From assembly GCF_048771995.1 (NCBI RefSeq), contig NC_133063.1:15852063-15916062 (forward strand): DNA of 64,000 nt, in the 5' to 3' direction. Of this stretch, positions 33,014 through 45,196 are shown one piece after another (the stretch's first letter is position 1; every line of letters starts with the position of its first letter). This stretch comes from Taeniopygia guttata. Taxonomy: Eukaryota > Chordata > Aves > Passeriformes > Estrildidae. Under the pieces are notes generated by a model, which had not been told where the DNA came from, did no database searches, and saw only the letters and a program-made list of their open reading frames with translations. Position numbers and translations under genes: made by a program.

Positions 33014-34254
33014 AGGAAGGGCAGGAGCCATGGCCAAGTGCACAGAGCAGTGCTTGTGCTGCTCGCAGCTGGCAGCAGACAACCACCTCCTAGCACAAAT
33101 TTGGTGCTAAGGAGAAGAGGATGCGTGCAAAGGCTCTGGAGAAGGTCCAACAGCCTCTGCTGGCACCTCAGAAAGTGGACTGCCACGGGAGGGTTTATTC
33201 TACTTCTTTGTATCATTTCACTTTCCAAAAAAGGCACCCAGCTGTCATTGAGCCCTGCTCTACATGCTGAGCTAAAGTCTCCAAACCCCACCTGCAATAT
33301 GCAGTTCTTCCCAGCCTTTGAGGAGAGCTAAAATTTCAAGCATGAAAAAAAGTGGGAATCTGGGACAGAAAAAGAAAACTAGAAATGGGGCAAAAAAGAA
33401 TATGAGGAAAAACTGGCACTGGTGACCCGGGATGAGTCAATGGATGGAGCCTCTCCATGTCCCTGGAAGAGACACCTTTATGTCAACATTAGACCACGTG
33501 TGTTGGAGCTGACATGAAATTTTATCTATAGCAGAATCAAGGTTTTTGTTTCATAGATAGATCTATTGTGTATGCCTGTTATATACTATAAAGTTTATGA
33601 ATTATCATATCTACTAGTAAAATACGATAAATCAAAACAATATAGTAACATAAATAATATCAAAATATGAAATATGGAGTTACATCAGGATAAAAAGTGA
33701 TTTTAAAGAGTTGCATATGTAATTTCGTTTAAATAGTAACAGTAGAAGACATATTTATTGTCAGTGTCTGTTGTGACACATATTGTTGCTCATAGTCCCT
33801 TTATGTCTGGAAGGTTTTTCATAAAATAGATATATTTATTACATATATAGCATACATATGATATATACTTGCTGTATACATTAAATATGAATATAACTCT
33901 GTAATATATATTCTATATCATATGCCTATAATAGATTACATGCGTGATATAAATTTTATACAGATGTAAAGCCATATCCAGTCTTGCTATCTGTTGCAAC
34001 CCATATTCCCGCTCTAGAGTTAATGCATTTATAAGTAGCAAACTGGAAAACGCTTTGCTCTGGTGTCAATAAAAGGCAATTTGTGCAGAATCTGGAGTGT
34101 GCAAGACTTTATTGATGTCAGCCAGGCCTATAGTAGTGGTAAATGTCACGGGCTGTGAATCTGGGCTCATGAGCATGACTCCTTGAACTCAACCAAACTC
34201 AGAGTGGTGAATTATCTCTAGCCGAAATTAAGCCAAGCCACCCCCAGCCCCTCT

Positions 34255-34579
34255 GATCACAGAATCCCAGAATGCCTTGGCTTGGAAGGGTGCTTAGAAA
34301 TTGTCTTGTCCCAGCCCTGCTGCCAAGGGCAGGGACACCTTCCGCTAGGCCAGGTTGCTCCAAGGCCCATCCAAGCTGGCCTGGAACACAGCCAGGGATG
34401 GGGCAGCCACAGCTCCTGTGGGCAGCGTGGGCCAGAGGCTCAGCAGCCTCAGAGAGCAGAAGTCCTTGCACAGCTCCAGCCTAAGGCTGCCCTCTGTCAG
34501 TGGGAAGCCACTGGCCCTGGCGCTGTCCCTCCAGGCCCTTGCCAACAGCCCCTGTGCCGGTCTCTCACGGCTCCCGTGC
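34255..34579 (-). mobile_element. CR1 LINE 3' end, minus strand, unit 3
   Basis: Copy of the reversed CR1 3' end at 9891-10215. Confidence 0.8.
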
Positions 34580-35123
34580 AGGGACCCAAAGGCCGCAGGA
34601 GGGTGCCCCTGGAGAAGCCCTTGGAGAGCGCAGGGGCCAGGAATGCCGCCATGAGGGCAGCAAGCAGGGCCTGGCCTGCCTGTCCCTGCGGGAGGGCACA
34701 GGGCGGGCGCTGAGGCCCTGCCAGCTGGAGCTGGGAGCTCTGCAGCGCGGCCGGCAGAGAGCCGTGGGCTCCCGCAGCTCTGCAGCCCTCACGGCTGAGG
34801 CAGCTGCCCGGGCACAGCCGGCCGGGGACACGCGGCCCGCCCGGGGCCACCCGCAGGGGGACCCTGCTCTGGGGCCAGCCCAGGCCGCAGCAGGGAGCAC
34901 CCCAAGGGGCAGTGCCCGGGCAGGGAACGGCTCTGCCCGGGGACAGGGCTCCGGGAGCAGGGCAGCAGGGCCGGAGGTGCCGGGCACAGAGAGCGAGGGA
35001 CACAGTGGTGTAGTAACAGCCTGGCTGCCTTGGGGCCTACACAACAGGCTGACAGGGCACAGACAGGCAGAAACTCCCATCCTCTTTGCATCCTGGGGCC
35101 AGACTGTGCCTGGATGCATCCTG

Positions 35124-35729
35124 AGACCTACCCTGACTCAGGTGCAGCACCTCATACTTGATCTTTTTAAACCACATGAGACTGCTATGGTTCCACTCCT
35201 CAAGCACATCACATCTCTTTAGTAGTCATTCCATTCTTCAGGTGTGTCAACTGCTGCTTGGTGACATCAGCAAACCTGCTGAGGATACCTCTGTGTACAG
35301 GATTAATGAAGATATTAATAGACATTGCTCAGAGAACAGAACTTGGAGGTCCATCCTGACTCTTAGCTGTTGATCTCTGGAAGCACCATGCATGCAATTT
35401 CTTATCCATCCAACAGTCCAGGCACCAAATCCACCTCTCTCAAATTTAGGGAGAATGTTTTGGGGATCATGTCAAAGGCTTTACGGTAGTCCAGATAAAC
35501 GACACCTGTAGCCTTCCCCTTGTCCCTTCATGTACTCGATCCATCATTGAAGGCCACTGCGTAGGTCGGGCAAGACTCACCCTCGGCTGTCCCAAATCAC
35601 CTCCCTGTTCTCCATGTGCCTTAGCATAGCTTCAAGGAGGATGTGTTCCGTGATCTTCCGAGGCACTGACATGAGGCTGATGGGTTGGTCATTTCCAGAG
35701 TGTTCCTTTCTACCCTTTTTTAGAATGGG
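35124..35729 (-). mobile_element. CR1 LINE reverse-transcriptase fragment, unit 3
   Basis: Copy of the RT fragment at 10760-11365. Confidence 0.85.
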
Positions 35730-36004
35730 TGTAGTGGGTTCACCTTGGCTGAATGCCAGGTGGTCACTAAGCCACTCCATCACACTCCCTTTCCTAGTGT
35801 GACAGGGGAGAGAACATAAAATGGAAAACAAGTAGTCAGTTGAGATAAGGCTGTTAATTGAAGTGAAAAAATTGAGTTTGTGCATGCAGAAGTAAAGGAG
35901 AAAAAACATTTATTCTCTACTTCTCATAGACGAGCAATGTTCAGCCACTTCCCGGGAAGCAGCAATTTCTCTATTCTCTTGTCTTCTTGTTCCCTATGAG
36001 ATAC
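35730..36004. mobile_element. LTR-like relic 4, unit 3 (fossil)
   Basis: Copy of the LTR-like segment at 11366-11640. Confidence 0.5.
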
Positions 36005-36542
36005 TGGGCCTATTGTACCACACACCTTAACGGAGCAGAGTGATACTTCATAAAGAGAGATCTGTTCTGCTTAGAAACCCAGCCATGAGTGGCCTCTAGC
36101 TGGAGCCAGAGGTTTACGTATTCCACTCTGGCCCTGGAGAATCATAACGAGTGAATGGCTGCGGACGCACTTCCCCTCTCCAGAACATCAGTCTTCCCTT
36201 GTTAAAGCACCCTGAGCAGGGGAAGAGGGAAACAACCATTTCCAACTGTTTGGCTAGCCCAAATCATACGCACCGATGAATAAAGGATGGGAATTGCTCA
36301 CAAAGTACTTGCTGACTTTCTCTACTCCCCTCTAGCAGCAGTTTCTTTAGTATGGTGACTTCTTCTTTTGTGAGGGTGATGCAAAAGGGAAGTAAACAAG
36401 CAGAGCCAGCAATCAGACTGCAAGTTAGGTCACTGCAAAGAAAAGGGGTTAATCTTTCACTCAGAGCAAGAAAGGGTTAGATAAAAACATGCCTGTGTGG
36501 AGTGTGGAATGCTGCAACAGGTCCCAAAGCAGTGGTGGCAAA

Positions 36543-36992
36543 GGCCTGAGCACAGGAAAGGGTCTGGTGATTAAGTCTGATGAGGAGCAGCTGAGGGAGC
36601 TGGAGGGGCTGAGAATGGAGAAGAGGAGGCTCAGGGGGGCTTTCTTGTTCTCTACAACTCCCTGACAGAAGTGTGGAGCCACACCCCAGGTGGGGGTCAG
36701 GCTCTGCTCCCAGGAAACAAGGGAGAGGACAAGAGGAAATGGCCTCAACTTCTGTCAGGGGGGGGCTTAGATTGGGTATTAAGGACAAATTTCTCCTCTG
36801 AAAAGGTTGTTAAGAGTTGTCATGGCTGCCCGTGGAATTAATGATATTGTCATGTCTGGAGACTCTTATGGAATGTGTGGATGTGGCACCTGGGGACATG
36901 GTTTCAAAGTCGACATGTCAATGTCAGGTTTCTGGGTGGACTCTCTACAATCTTAGAGATCTTTTTCAACCTAAACAAGTCCATACTACTGC
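36543..36992 (+). mobile_element. CR1 LINE 3' end, unit 4
   Basis: Copy of the CR1 3' end at 1-450, with the gacatgtcaatg and gtttctggg variants shared only with unit 1. Confidence 0.8.
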
Positions 36993-37308
36993 GATGGGAA
37001 GCCACTTTTAACCCAAGGAGTATTTGGTAATGTCATTTCATAAAGTCATTAAAAGGAACTTCACTCTAGTGCTCGAACTTATGCAGCTGCTTTTCTCTTT
37101 ACTCTCCTCATCTTCACTTCTACCTTCAGCCTCGGGACAGGAGAATTGGCTTTGGTGGGACCAGTGGTAGTGGGAAAGCCTCATGCCAGGGGGTTGTAGG
37201 TTGGTTTATTTCTGCCAAGGTTGGAGCTGCATCCAGAAAACGCTGTGATCCCTCCAGTCCTTATTGACACTCTTTGACTGCTCTGAGGTGAGTTGCAGGC
37301 CTCAAGAG

Positions 37309-37692
37309 ATGTTGGTCAACCTGAGATGTCTGCAGCTTTTCTGCCGTCTTCTGGTGGGCACAGGCTTTTCCACCTACACCCTGAAGACCATCGTCATGCA
37401 TCTCCTGAACGGTCTCCCCGTGTCACAATGGCGCAGGAAGTATTTCTTGCAGCGCATGCGAGATATCAGTGTGAACCTGCGCTGCTCTCTGGAGGAGAAA
37501 TGCCTTAACCACTTTATCATAGGCAACAAGAGATTGCCTCAGGAGATTAGCTTGCCCCTGGACATTGCAGCAGCTGAGCCACCCAATCTCTTCCATCAGC
37601 TGGCACGGTGTCCAGCTGCCCACTCTCAGGCGATGAGCGAGTACCAGGATGTTCGGCGTCAGCTCGCAAGTGTGCTGCTCAATGGCTGCTGA
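37309..37692 (+). pseudogene. ITPRIPL1-like 3' fragment A, unit 4
   Basis: Copy of fragment A with its frame open. It has a private L-to-V change (RLLVGTG) and the caggcctcaag upstream variant shared with unit 1. AATAAA is present in the 3' flank. Shared homology ends at 38024. Confidence 0.8.
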
Positions 37693-38035
37693 AAGAGGTG
37701 ATCATGCGTACAGCTGTGCTTGTGGGCTTCACAGGCAGTAGCAGAAAACCACCTCACGTCCCCGAGGAAAAGAGAGGGGAATGTGGGATACAGAAAGAGA
37801 AGATATAAAGCTTCTGCGCAGCAGCACTCTGCCATCAGCAGCAGCAACAGTGTTGTTATGAACAAAAAATAAAAATTTAAACTTTTGGGCAATGTTGTTA
37901 ACAATGTCTGTATAAAAAGGGTTGTTGTTGATACAAGTAACAAGTTATAATTGGATATGTAGTTAACAGGCTGTGGTGCAGGCTTGGATGTTGTGGCTAC
38001 AAAGTAAGGTGATTAGTTGTATTAGAGATCAATAC

Positions 38036-38517
38036 TGTTGTATACACCTGAAAGGGGACTGGAACCAGGGAGGAAATGCCAATCTTTGTGGAGGGGGGGC
38101 AGAGAAGCTTTTAGAAGTATAACATCGTAGAGCACAGCCACAGCTTGGATTAAGACTGGAGGAGAGACCAGCCAATAAGAAGCAAGAATCTCAAAATGAT
38201 TGCACCAGCTTATGGGCCAATCAGCAACAGAAAGAGAAACCGATCACAGCACGGATCCTGAGCGCCCCAGTAAGGGAAGAAGAGAGAGACTTTAAAAGGC
38301 CTGGGGTGTGTGACACCCAGGTCTTTGCTTGGAGCTGGTATCCTTAGAAATGCCCCTAGGTGTACAATTACTAAATTGTTGAAACAGTCTCCAGACTAGC
38401 TGGAGGCTTTGGCTTCCAGTTGTTCTGTCTGTAATAAACAGGCTTACTTGTTTGTAATTAACTGGCCTGCTTTTTTTTTGTTACTTTGAAGTTTTCGTTG
38501 TAAGCCTGTCCATAACA
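38036..38517 (+). mobile_element. LTR-like relic 1, unit 4 (fossil)
   Basis: Copy of the LTR-like segment at 1494-1974, at the same place in the unit, with a slightly longer T run near its right end. Confidence 0.5.
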
Positions 38518-39183
38518 GGGTTGTCTTGGCAGTCTCCCCAGCACAGCATCCAGAGATGACTACCGTGTGGAGGCCCAGAGAAGCTGACTGCCATTGCAGG
38601 GCGGATTGTGGTGATGGACTCCCGTTGCCCCTGGCTGCACTACAATCTGAGAAACCCTCATTAGGCCTAAGCCTTGACAAACTCCATTTATATTAAGCTC
38701 CTTTTGAATGTATCAGAAACATTATTTGTTCCCAGGAACTAACAGGTGTCTAATTAGCGCAATTTTTTTTTCTTTTTTTTTTTAATGAACAGCCTTGGAA
38801 AATTATTTTTCTTTGCTGATTTATTTTTCTTTGCTGACTTTTTTTGACTAAGAACCCAAGTGGAATAATATTCTTGTTGACAAACCTTCAAACAAAGTTA
38901 CAGAGAAAAGACCTGAATGATGGAACATTCCTATGACTAAATCCCACTCTGTTGCAACTGTAAAGTGTCCAAAGGGAGACCTTTTGAGCTCTTGATTCTC
39001 AGAATATAAGGGAGCAATGAGTGAGTCTCTAACATTGATAATTGTATGGCAGTGGAGCCAACCAGGAACTGTTGGTAATAGCCAAGGACTGCTGGTATTA
39101 AAATGCTGTGAGAAAGACCAAGATATGGCTGGAGAAGGGGGGCCAGGCGGAAATAGGGCAGCACTTTTCAGTGAGAAAGAGCC

Positions 39184-39769
39184 ACAGCACAGTACAGCAT
39201 AAGCACAAGAATAAGGCCAAGAAGAGAGCGTGGACTATAGAGTAGGATTAAGACCCTCAAAAAGCACCAAAGCCCTCTGCCCCATGTCCAGGAAGGCCTG
39301 AAAGAAAAGACTGTACATGGTAATTAATTGACATAGAAAGTGGGAAACCTGTGTTTAGGGCAGAGAAACCTGTCGATAAAAAGGAAACCCCCAAGCCTGG
39401 AAAGTGCCCTCAGGACCCTGGACATCTCATAGACCAGACCAGCACAGCTGGATTGATGCTGAACTCAGGATTATTGCCGGGATTGGCACTGCAGCCAGGA
39501 TTGACATTCCATTAACTGGATCAACACTGGAACCAGGACGGGTGTTCTTTTTTTGTCTCTCTTTTCTTCTTTGTCTTTTTCTTTCTCTCTTTCTTTAATT
39601 CATCTCTCCCTCTTTTTCTTCTCTTCCCTTTAACCCTACCCCTTTATCCACAACCCACTGCCTTGTGCTCATGTCAGGGGACTAACATATTGATTTCCAA
39701 GCCCAGTGTGTAGTTAGGTAATAAAGTTTTCTGATTGTGGACCCCCTGACTTTTGTTACTCATTTGGAT
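39184..39769 (+). mobile_element. LTR-like relic 2, unit 4 (fossil)
   Basis: Copy of the segment at 2640-3225; AATAAA at 39720. Confidence 0.4.
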
Positions 39770-40583
39770 CGCAAATCTTCAGCGCTTCCTTCCCCTTAAG
39801 CATGGGTCGTCACACTTCAGCGGCTACGAAGATGGCTTTCATCCCCCTTTCCTCTAACACTGTCACAGCCAGGGTGACCATTTTAGATGGACCCAGAAAT
39901 TCTTGCTGGCAGCTGCAGCTGGTCAGGGACCATGCAAGAGGCATCGCTAAGATTCCTCCTTGTGTTCACTGGGGTCTGTATGGAGGAGCTACCCATCCTT
40001 AGACACTGCCTGGGCAAAATCTGACACAGACCCGAGCATGCAGGACATGGAGAAGGCACTGCTCAATCAGCAGGGGGAATTGCTGCCACACCTTTCCTCT
40101 AGAGTAAAAGCACACTTGGACACTGTCTGCCATCCCTTTTGTGAGACAATCTATTCCCTCTGTGAGCTTCACTCAGTCTCTAAGGGATCACTGAGCCAGG
40201 ATGATCACACTGGTGGATAATGCTCTAAGGAATGAAAGGAAATCTCTTGATCAGTCACACAAAGTCATACTCATGGTGCACCTCAACTTCTTAGCTGCAA
40301 ATGGAGACATCATAGGGAAGAGCTGAACAAGCCCAGAAAATTCTGGAAGTACACATTGAAAGTAGCTTTTTGACATGGGTACTGTGGGAGCCAACTAGGA
40401 AAAGTGCCCTCCTAGACCTGGAGTTTGTCTGTAGAGATGTTCTTGTGGGTGAAGTGGTGATTGATGCTGTCTTGGGCACAGTAATCAAGAAGTGCTTGAG
40501 TAAAAAAATCTTAGGTGTTATGGAAAAAACTGTCCGCAGAGCTACTCCCAAGGGTTGTAGGAGAGCAAGCTCAGGAACTAATT

Positions 40584-41064
40584 AAGAAGGGCCCCTGAGC
40601 ATGTAGTTTGAAGGGCATTGATGTCCACAAATGCTAGTCCTTTTTATTAGAAACACTTCTATAAGAGCACAAGTCTGATGAAAGAGGGCTGAGGGAAGTG
40701 GGGTGTGGAGGCTGGTGGGCCAAGAGGGAAAGAATCCACAGCACTCCCCTGGAGGGAAAACCTCTCAAGCCATACCCACTTAGGTTGAGGATAAAGGCTT
40801 CTCCCAGCATGCCTTGTTGTGACATGCAGATTTAATGTATCCCATTGGCCCTTCCCTCTCACTCCACCCCTGTGCCCTCATCCCGTTGGCCCTAGTGTTC
40901 TGTCCCGCCCCTCAAGATCCCTGTGTAAATCCCTGCTTTCCCAGCCTGAGTGGCTCTTTGTCCCTGGACCATCTCAAGGAAGAAGCTCAATAAAGGCTCA
41001 CCTTGGAAGTCCCCACAAAGACCCCGTCTCTTCTTCTGCGTCGCCCGGATCATAAAAGAGCTGA
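40584..41064 (+). mobile_element. LTR-like relic 3, unit 4 (fossil)
   Basis: Copy of the segment at 4040-4520; AATAAA at 40989. Confidence 0.5.
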
Positions 41065-41154
41065 AATCACCCGGTGTGAGCACAGACGGCGAGGTGTTTT
41101 GTGAGGCTTCTTCAGAAAGGTCATGGCACTCAGAACACTGCCCGCTGCAATAGT

Positions 41155-42292
41155 GGGGGTGTTTAGCAGAGAGAAAAAGCGCCTCAGAGGGACCTTACAG
41201 TTCCCTACAGCTCCCTGAAGGGAGGTTGTAGCCGGGTGGGGATTGATTTCTTCTCCCAGGTGTGGCAGGGCATCTCATTCTGCTCAAGAGCTGATCTGTG
41301 GTTTGTTACCTGGACAGGTAATTCAAACAGGAATAACAGTCTTGCAGTGAATTCTTTTGCCACTGTGGGGCTAACAGTGGGCTGGCATCTCCCAGCTGCC
41401 AAGAAACATCTTACTGTTAAAGTGAGAGCTGGAAAGACAAGCTGGATTTCTCACTGACAGGCACCTCACTTTATAACTCTAAAAAGCCATACCAAACTTT
41501 CACAAAGCAGAAATTTTCTATACATTTCTCTGGAAATGTGTGGTGTTTCTCTTGTGGACAAGGACACTTGTTTTGCAATTACTGCTGAGGAGGTTAAGTG
41601 AAAGACATCCAAATAATTATCATCATCATCACTGTGGTGTGTAAGATTTGACTCCTGTTTCTTTGAGAAGCTTTCATATAGATACCTACATGTTGTACAT
41701 TGTTTGTTATGGTTTAATCTACGTCTAGTACCTTTTAGTTTTATACTGAGTAGTAAGTAACTCCGAGATCTTTCATCTATTATCTCTTGTTTATTTAATA
41801 AATAATTCATTTTATAAATAGATTTGATCTTTAGAACTTGCGGGCCAGAGTGATTTCTTAAACATGAACTGTTGACAAAATCTTTGGCTAACAATGGGCA
41901 TGTCTGAACATCCCACTTGTCCAGTGACACAAGGAAACAAGCAATAAGAACAAGGAAAATGACCTCACGTTGCATCAGATATAGATGTTTAGATTGGATT
42001 TTAGAAAAACTGCTTTCACCAAAAGTACTATCAAGTGTGGAAAGTGGCTGCCTAGGGAAATAGCTGAGTCCCCACTCTTGGAGGGATTGAAAAGGCATGG
42101 AATATTTGAGGACTCAATTTCTTAAAGGAGTAGGCAGTGTTAGGTTCGCGGTCCCACTGTGGGATCTTCAGGGACTTTTTCAACCATTCTGATTCTGAGA
42201 TTTGAGTGTAGCTCAACCCGTGAGGAGTCAAAGCTTAGACTCAATGATCCTCAAGGGCGCCTTCCAACAGGGATATCTATGAGATTGTGAGT
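41155..42292 (+). mobile_element. CR1 LINE 3' end split by insertion, unit 4
   Basis: Copy of the nested structure at 4611-5748, with the insertion at 41261-41931. Small changes near 41668-41690 open a longer minus-strand reading frame here, which I regard as chance. Confidence 0.7.
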
Positions 42293-42462
42293 GGAAGGCA
42301 GATGAAAATAAATCCAAAAGAGAGAACAATGGGAGTTATTTGAAGAAGCTTCCCTCAAAAGCAGCCTTAAGCAGTGCACCAGGGCCTTTCTGAGTTCCTG
42401 AGGGAGGAGTTGGCTGAGGGGACAAAGGGTGGGGTTGGCTGGTCTGTGATGCGCTCTGGCAC

Positions 42463-42858
42463 CTGTGACATCACAGGGGACGTGTCACAGAGGGGGAAGC
42501 AATAAAAGGCCCCAGCAGGTTAACGCTGGCCCTCTATTGCTTGGGCAAGCGGTGAGTACACACACGGCGGGGAGGCTGGGCTGGGGACAAGGGCTGGGGC
42601 AGAAACGCTGCAACCGGGGCTGGCTTCTCCCCCTGCAGGCAGGGACAGCCCCTCATGGGAGAGCCTTGGGCAGGCCACAGGGCTGCTGCTGCTGCTGCTG
42701 CAGCTCGAGGGGCACTGGGATAGCCCTTGCTGCCTGCCAGCTGTCTGGGGCCCTGTCCTTCCTGCGCCCAGAACCCTGAGCATCCTGTCCTCCCTCCAGC
42801 AAGCAGTAGTTCCCGCCCTCCCTTCCCCACTCAAGGCCTTCTCTCCCTCCTCCTGCAG
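42463..42858 (+). promoter_or_regulatory. Promoter, exon 1 and 5'-UTR intron of gene B, unit 4
   Basis: Same signals as unit 1: inverted repeat at 42463-42490, TATA-like motif at 42501-42509, donor at 42552, acceptor ending at 42858. The intron holds (CTG)6 at 42683-42700. One alternative acceptor (ccctccag) differs from units 1-3 (ccctgcag). Confidence 0.65.
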
Positions 42859-42861
42859 ACC

Positions 42862-44421
42862 ATGGATCCAGTCGTGTTCCTGTTCGCGCTCTTGCAAGGT
42901 CTCATCCAGTACCCGCCGCCCGTGGGTGATGGTTTGGATGAGGAAGCACATTGGCGCATGGAAGCGCGTGCAAAGTACTTGGAATGGGAGAGGCTTCGGC
43001 TGGAGCAGCAGGTGGAGCAGCTCTCCCAGAAGAAGATGCCACACTTGCAGCTCTTAGCTGTTGCTGTGCTCCTGGCCCTGGTCTTGGTGCTGTGGATTAT
43101 TGGGTGGAAAAGCAGCCTGAGGAGAGAGGAGAATGAAGAAGAAAACCATGGTGCAAATGAAGAGGAAGTTGGCAATGTTGCTGGAAATGAAGATGACAAT
43201 GATGGAAATGATGTTGTCAATGGGGCTGCACTTGCAGAAAACAACAATGACAATGATGTTGCAAATGTAGTCCAAGAAGAAGAAGACAATGTTGACGATC
43301 GTGTTGGACAAGATATAATGGAGCGCATAGAGGGGCCTGTAGAGGACCTGCAGAGAGTCTGTGAGTGGATAACTGACCTGATGGACGATTATACAATTTA
43401 CTTTGGGCATGTCTTGTTTGACAGTTTCTACCCAGTCCTGCACCGACCCATCGGGGTGGGCAGTGCCTTTGAAGGTTGGAGTCCCTGGGAGCAGGATGTC
43501 GTGTACCGTGTGCTCATACCCATGACTCCTCCCCGAGGCCACAGCTTCCACCTGGAGCTGGACGGTGAGGGGCAGAGGCACGTGAGGAACTTCCGTGTCC
43601 GCGTGCAGCTGGAGTGCACCTGCACGAGGCAGCAGCAGGGTGAGAACATGCTGTGCTTCCTGCACAACCCCGAGGAGGAGCTGAGGAGCAATCAGGATCC
43701 CAGCCTCCTAGACACCCTGTGCACCGACTCCTACCTGGACGTGCAGAAAACTGCCCGCTGGTTCCAGCAACTGGTGAAAGCAATCATGCCACCTTTGCCT
43801 CAGTTACAAAACCGGAATTTAATCCCGCTGCCTTCCACACACTCCTGCCAATTCAAGGCGATCAGTGGCGGAGAAAGCTTCAGGATTGAGATCCTGTTCG
43901 GGGTGCGGAGAGGTGGCTCTGACATATTCGCGAGCAGCCAGCCTAGGGAAACACGCACCCCAAGCACTCTATGGCCTGAGACTTATGCTGTGGCAGAGGT
44001 GAAGTTCTTCATGCACATTGCCAGGAAGGCCCCCCCCGACAGTTTGCACCTGAGATGTCTGCAGCTTTTCTGCCGCCTTCTGCTGGGCACAGGCTTTTCC
44101 ACCTACACCCTGAAGACCATCGTCATGCATCTCCTGAACGGTCTCCCCGTGTCACAATGGCGCAGGAAGTATTTCTTGCAGCGCATGCGAGATATCAGTG
44201 TGAACCTGCGCTGCTCTCTGGAGGAGAAATGCCTTAACCACTTTATCATAGGCAACAAGAGATTGCCTCAGGAGATTAGCTTGCCCCTGGACATTGCAGC
44301 AGCTGAGCCACCCAATCTCTTCCATCAGCTGGCACGGTGTCCAGCTGCCCACTCTCGGGCGATGAGCGAGTACCAGGATATTCGGCGTCAGCTCGCAAGT
44401 GTGCTGCTCATTGGCTCATGA
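42862..44421 (+). CDS. ITPRIPL1: ITPRIPL1-like membrane protein (gene B), unit 4
   Basis: Fourth intact copy, 519 residues. It has A29 (shared with unit 5), T414 and R499. T414 (GFSTYT) is the residue found in all fragment A copies and in no other gene B here, which suggests a short conversion tract from a fragment A. R499 also occurs in fragment A of units 2 and 6. Domains and start are as in unit 1. Confidence 0.93.
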   Translation: MDPVVFLFALLQGLIQYPPPVGDGLDEEAHWRMEARAKYLEWERLRLEQQVEQLSQKKMPHLQLLAVAVLLALVLVLWIIGWKSSLRREENEEENHGANEEEVGNVAGNEDDNDGNDVVNGAALAENNNDNDVANVVQEEEDNVDDRVGQDIMERIEGPVEDLQRVCEWITDLMDDYTIYFGHVLFDSFYPVLHRPIGVGSAFEGWSPWEQDVVYRVLIPMTPPRGHSFHLELDGEGQRHVRNFRVRVQLECTCTRQQQGENMLCFLHNPEEELRSNQDPSLLDTLCTDSYLDVQKTARWFQQLVKAIMPPLPQLQNRNLIPLPSTHSCQFKAISGGESFRIEILFGVRRGGSDIFASSQPRETRTPSTLWPETYAVAEVKFFMHIARKAPPDSLHLRCLQLFCRLLLGTGFSTYTLKTIVMHLLNGLPVSQWRRKYFLQRMRDISVNLRCSLEEKCLNHFIIGNKRLPQEISLPLDIAAAEPPNLFHQLARCPAAHSRAMSEYQDIRRQLASVLLIGS

Positions 44422-44757
44422 AAGAGGTGATCATGCGTACAGCTGTGCTTGTGGGCTTCACAGGCAGTAGCAGAAAACTACCTCACGTCCCCGAGGAAAA
44501 GAGAGGGGAAGGAACGTGGGATACAGAAAGAGAAGATATAAAGCTTCTGCGCAGCAGCACTCTGCCATCAGCAGCAGCAACAGTGTTGTTATGAACAAAA
44601 AAAGCAAATTTAAACTTTTGGGCAATGTTGTTAACAATGTCTGTATAAAAAGGGTTGTTGTTGATACAAGTAACAAGTTATAATTGGATATGTAGTTAAC
44701 AGGCTGTGGTGCAGGCTTGGATGTCGCGGCTACAAAGTAAGGTGATTAGTTGTATTA

Positions 44758-45196
44758 CGCTGTGGCAGAGGCTGAGTTCTTCAAGTACATTGCCAGGCAG
44801 GCCCCCCCTGACAGCTCGCACCTCAAATGCCTTCAGTTCTTCTCCCATCTTGTTCTGGGCTTCAGCTTCTCCACCTACACCATGAAGACCATTGTCATGC
44901 ACCTGCTCATTGCCATGCCCGTGTCATCGTGGAGCAGGGGACATCTCCGGGAGCGACTGACGGATATCAGGGACAGCCTGCATATATGTTTGTGACAAAA
45001 ATGCCTCCAGCACTTCATTGTGGGTAACCGGAGGTTTCCTCAGGACATCAATTTACCCCCAGATGTAAGAATGGGTAGGACATACAGTCTCTTCCATCAC
45101 CTGGCGCAGCAGCCGGCTGCCCACACCCAGGCAATGCGGGATTACCGGGTGCTGCACAAGACGTTCAAAAGGATCGCTCTCGGAGAGGATGACTGA
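44758..45196 (+). pseudogene. Decayed ITPRIPL1-like 3' fragment C, unit 4
   Basis: Copy of fragment C with only the shared internal TGA. The Ser codon variant (acatacagtctc) is shared with units 1 and 5. Confidence 0.8.

Larger units (their letters stand above)
24362..36542 (+). repeat. Tandem 12.2-kb unit 3
   Basis: Third full unit, 12181 bp, collinear with its neighbours. Its fragment A carries the 3' flank variant otherwise found only behind the intact gene (aaaaaaagcaaattt at about 25683), which suggests local sequence exchange. Confidence 0.97.

Noticed and set aside
41466-42098. A 210-codon minus-strand frame in unit 4
   Set aside because: In the other units the same stretch is two shorter frames, and it spans a CR1 tail and an inserted segment, so it is chance.
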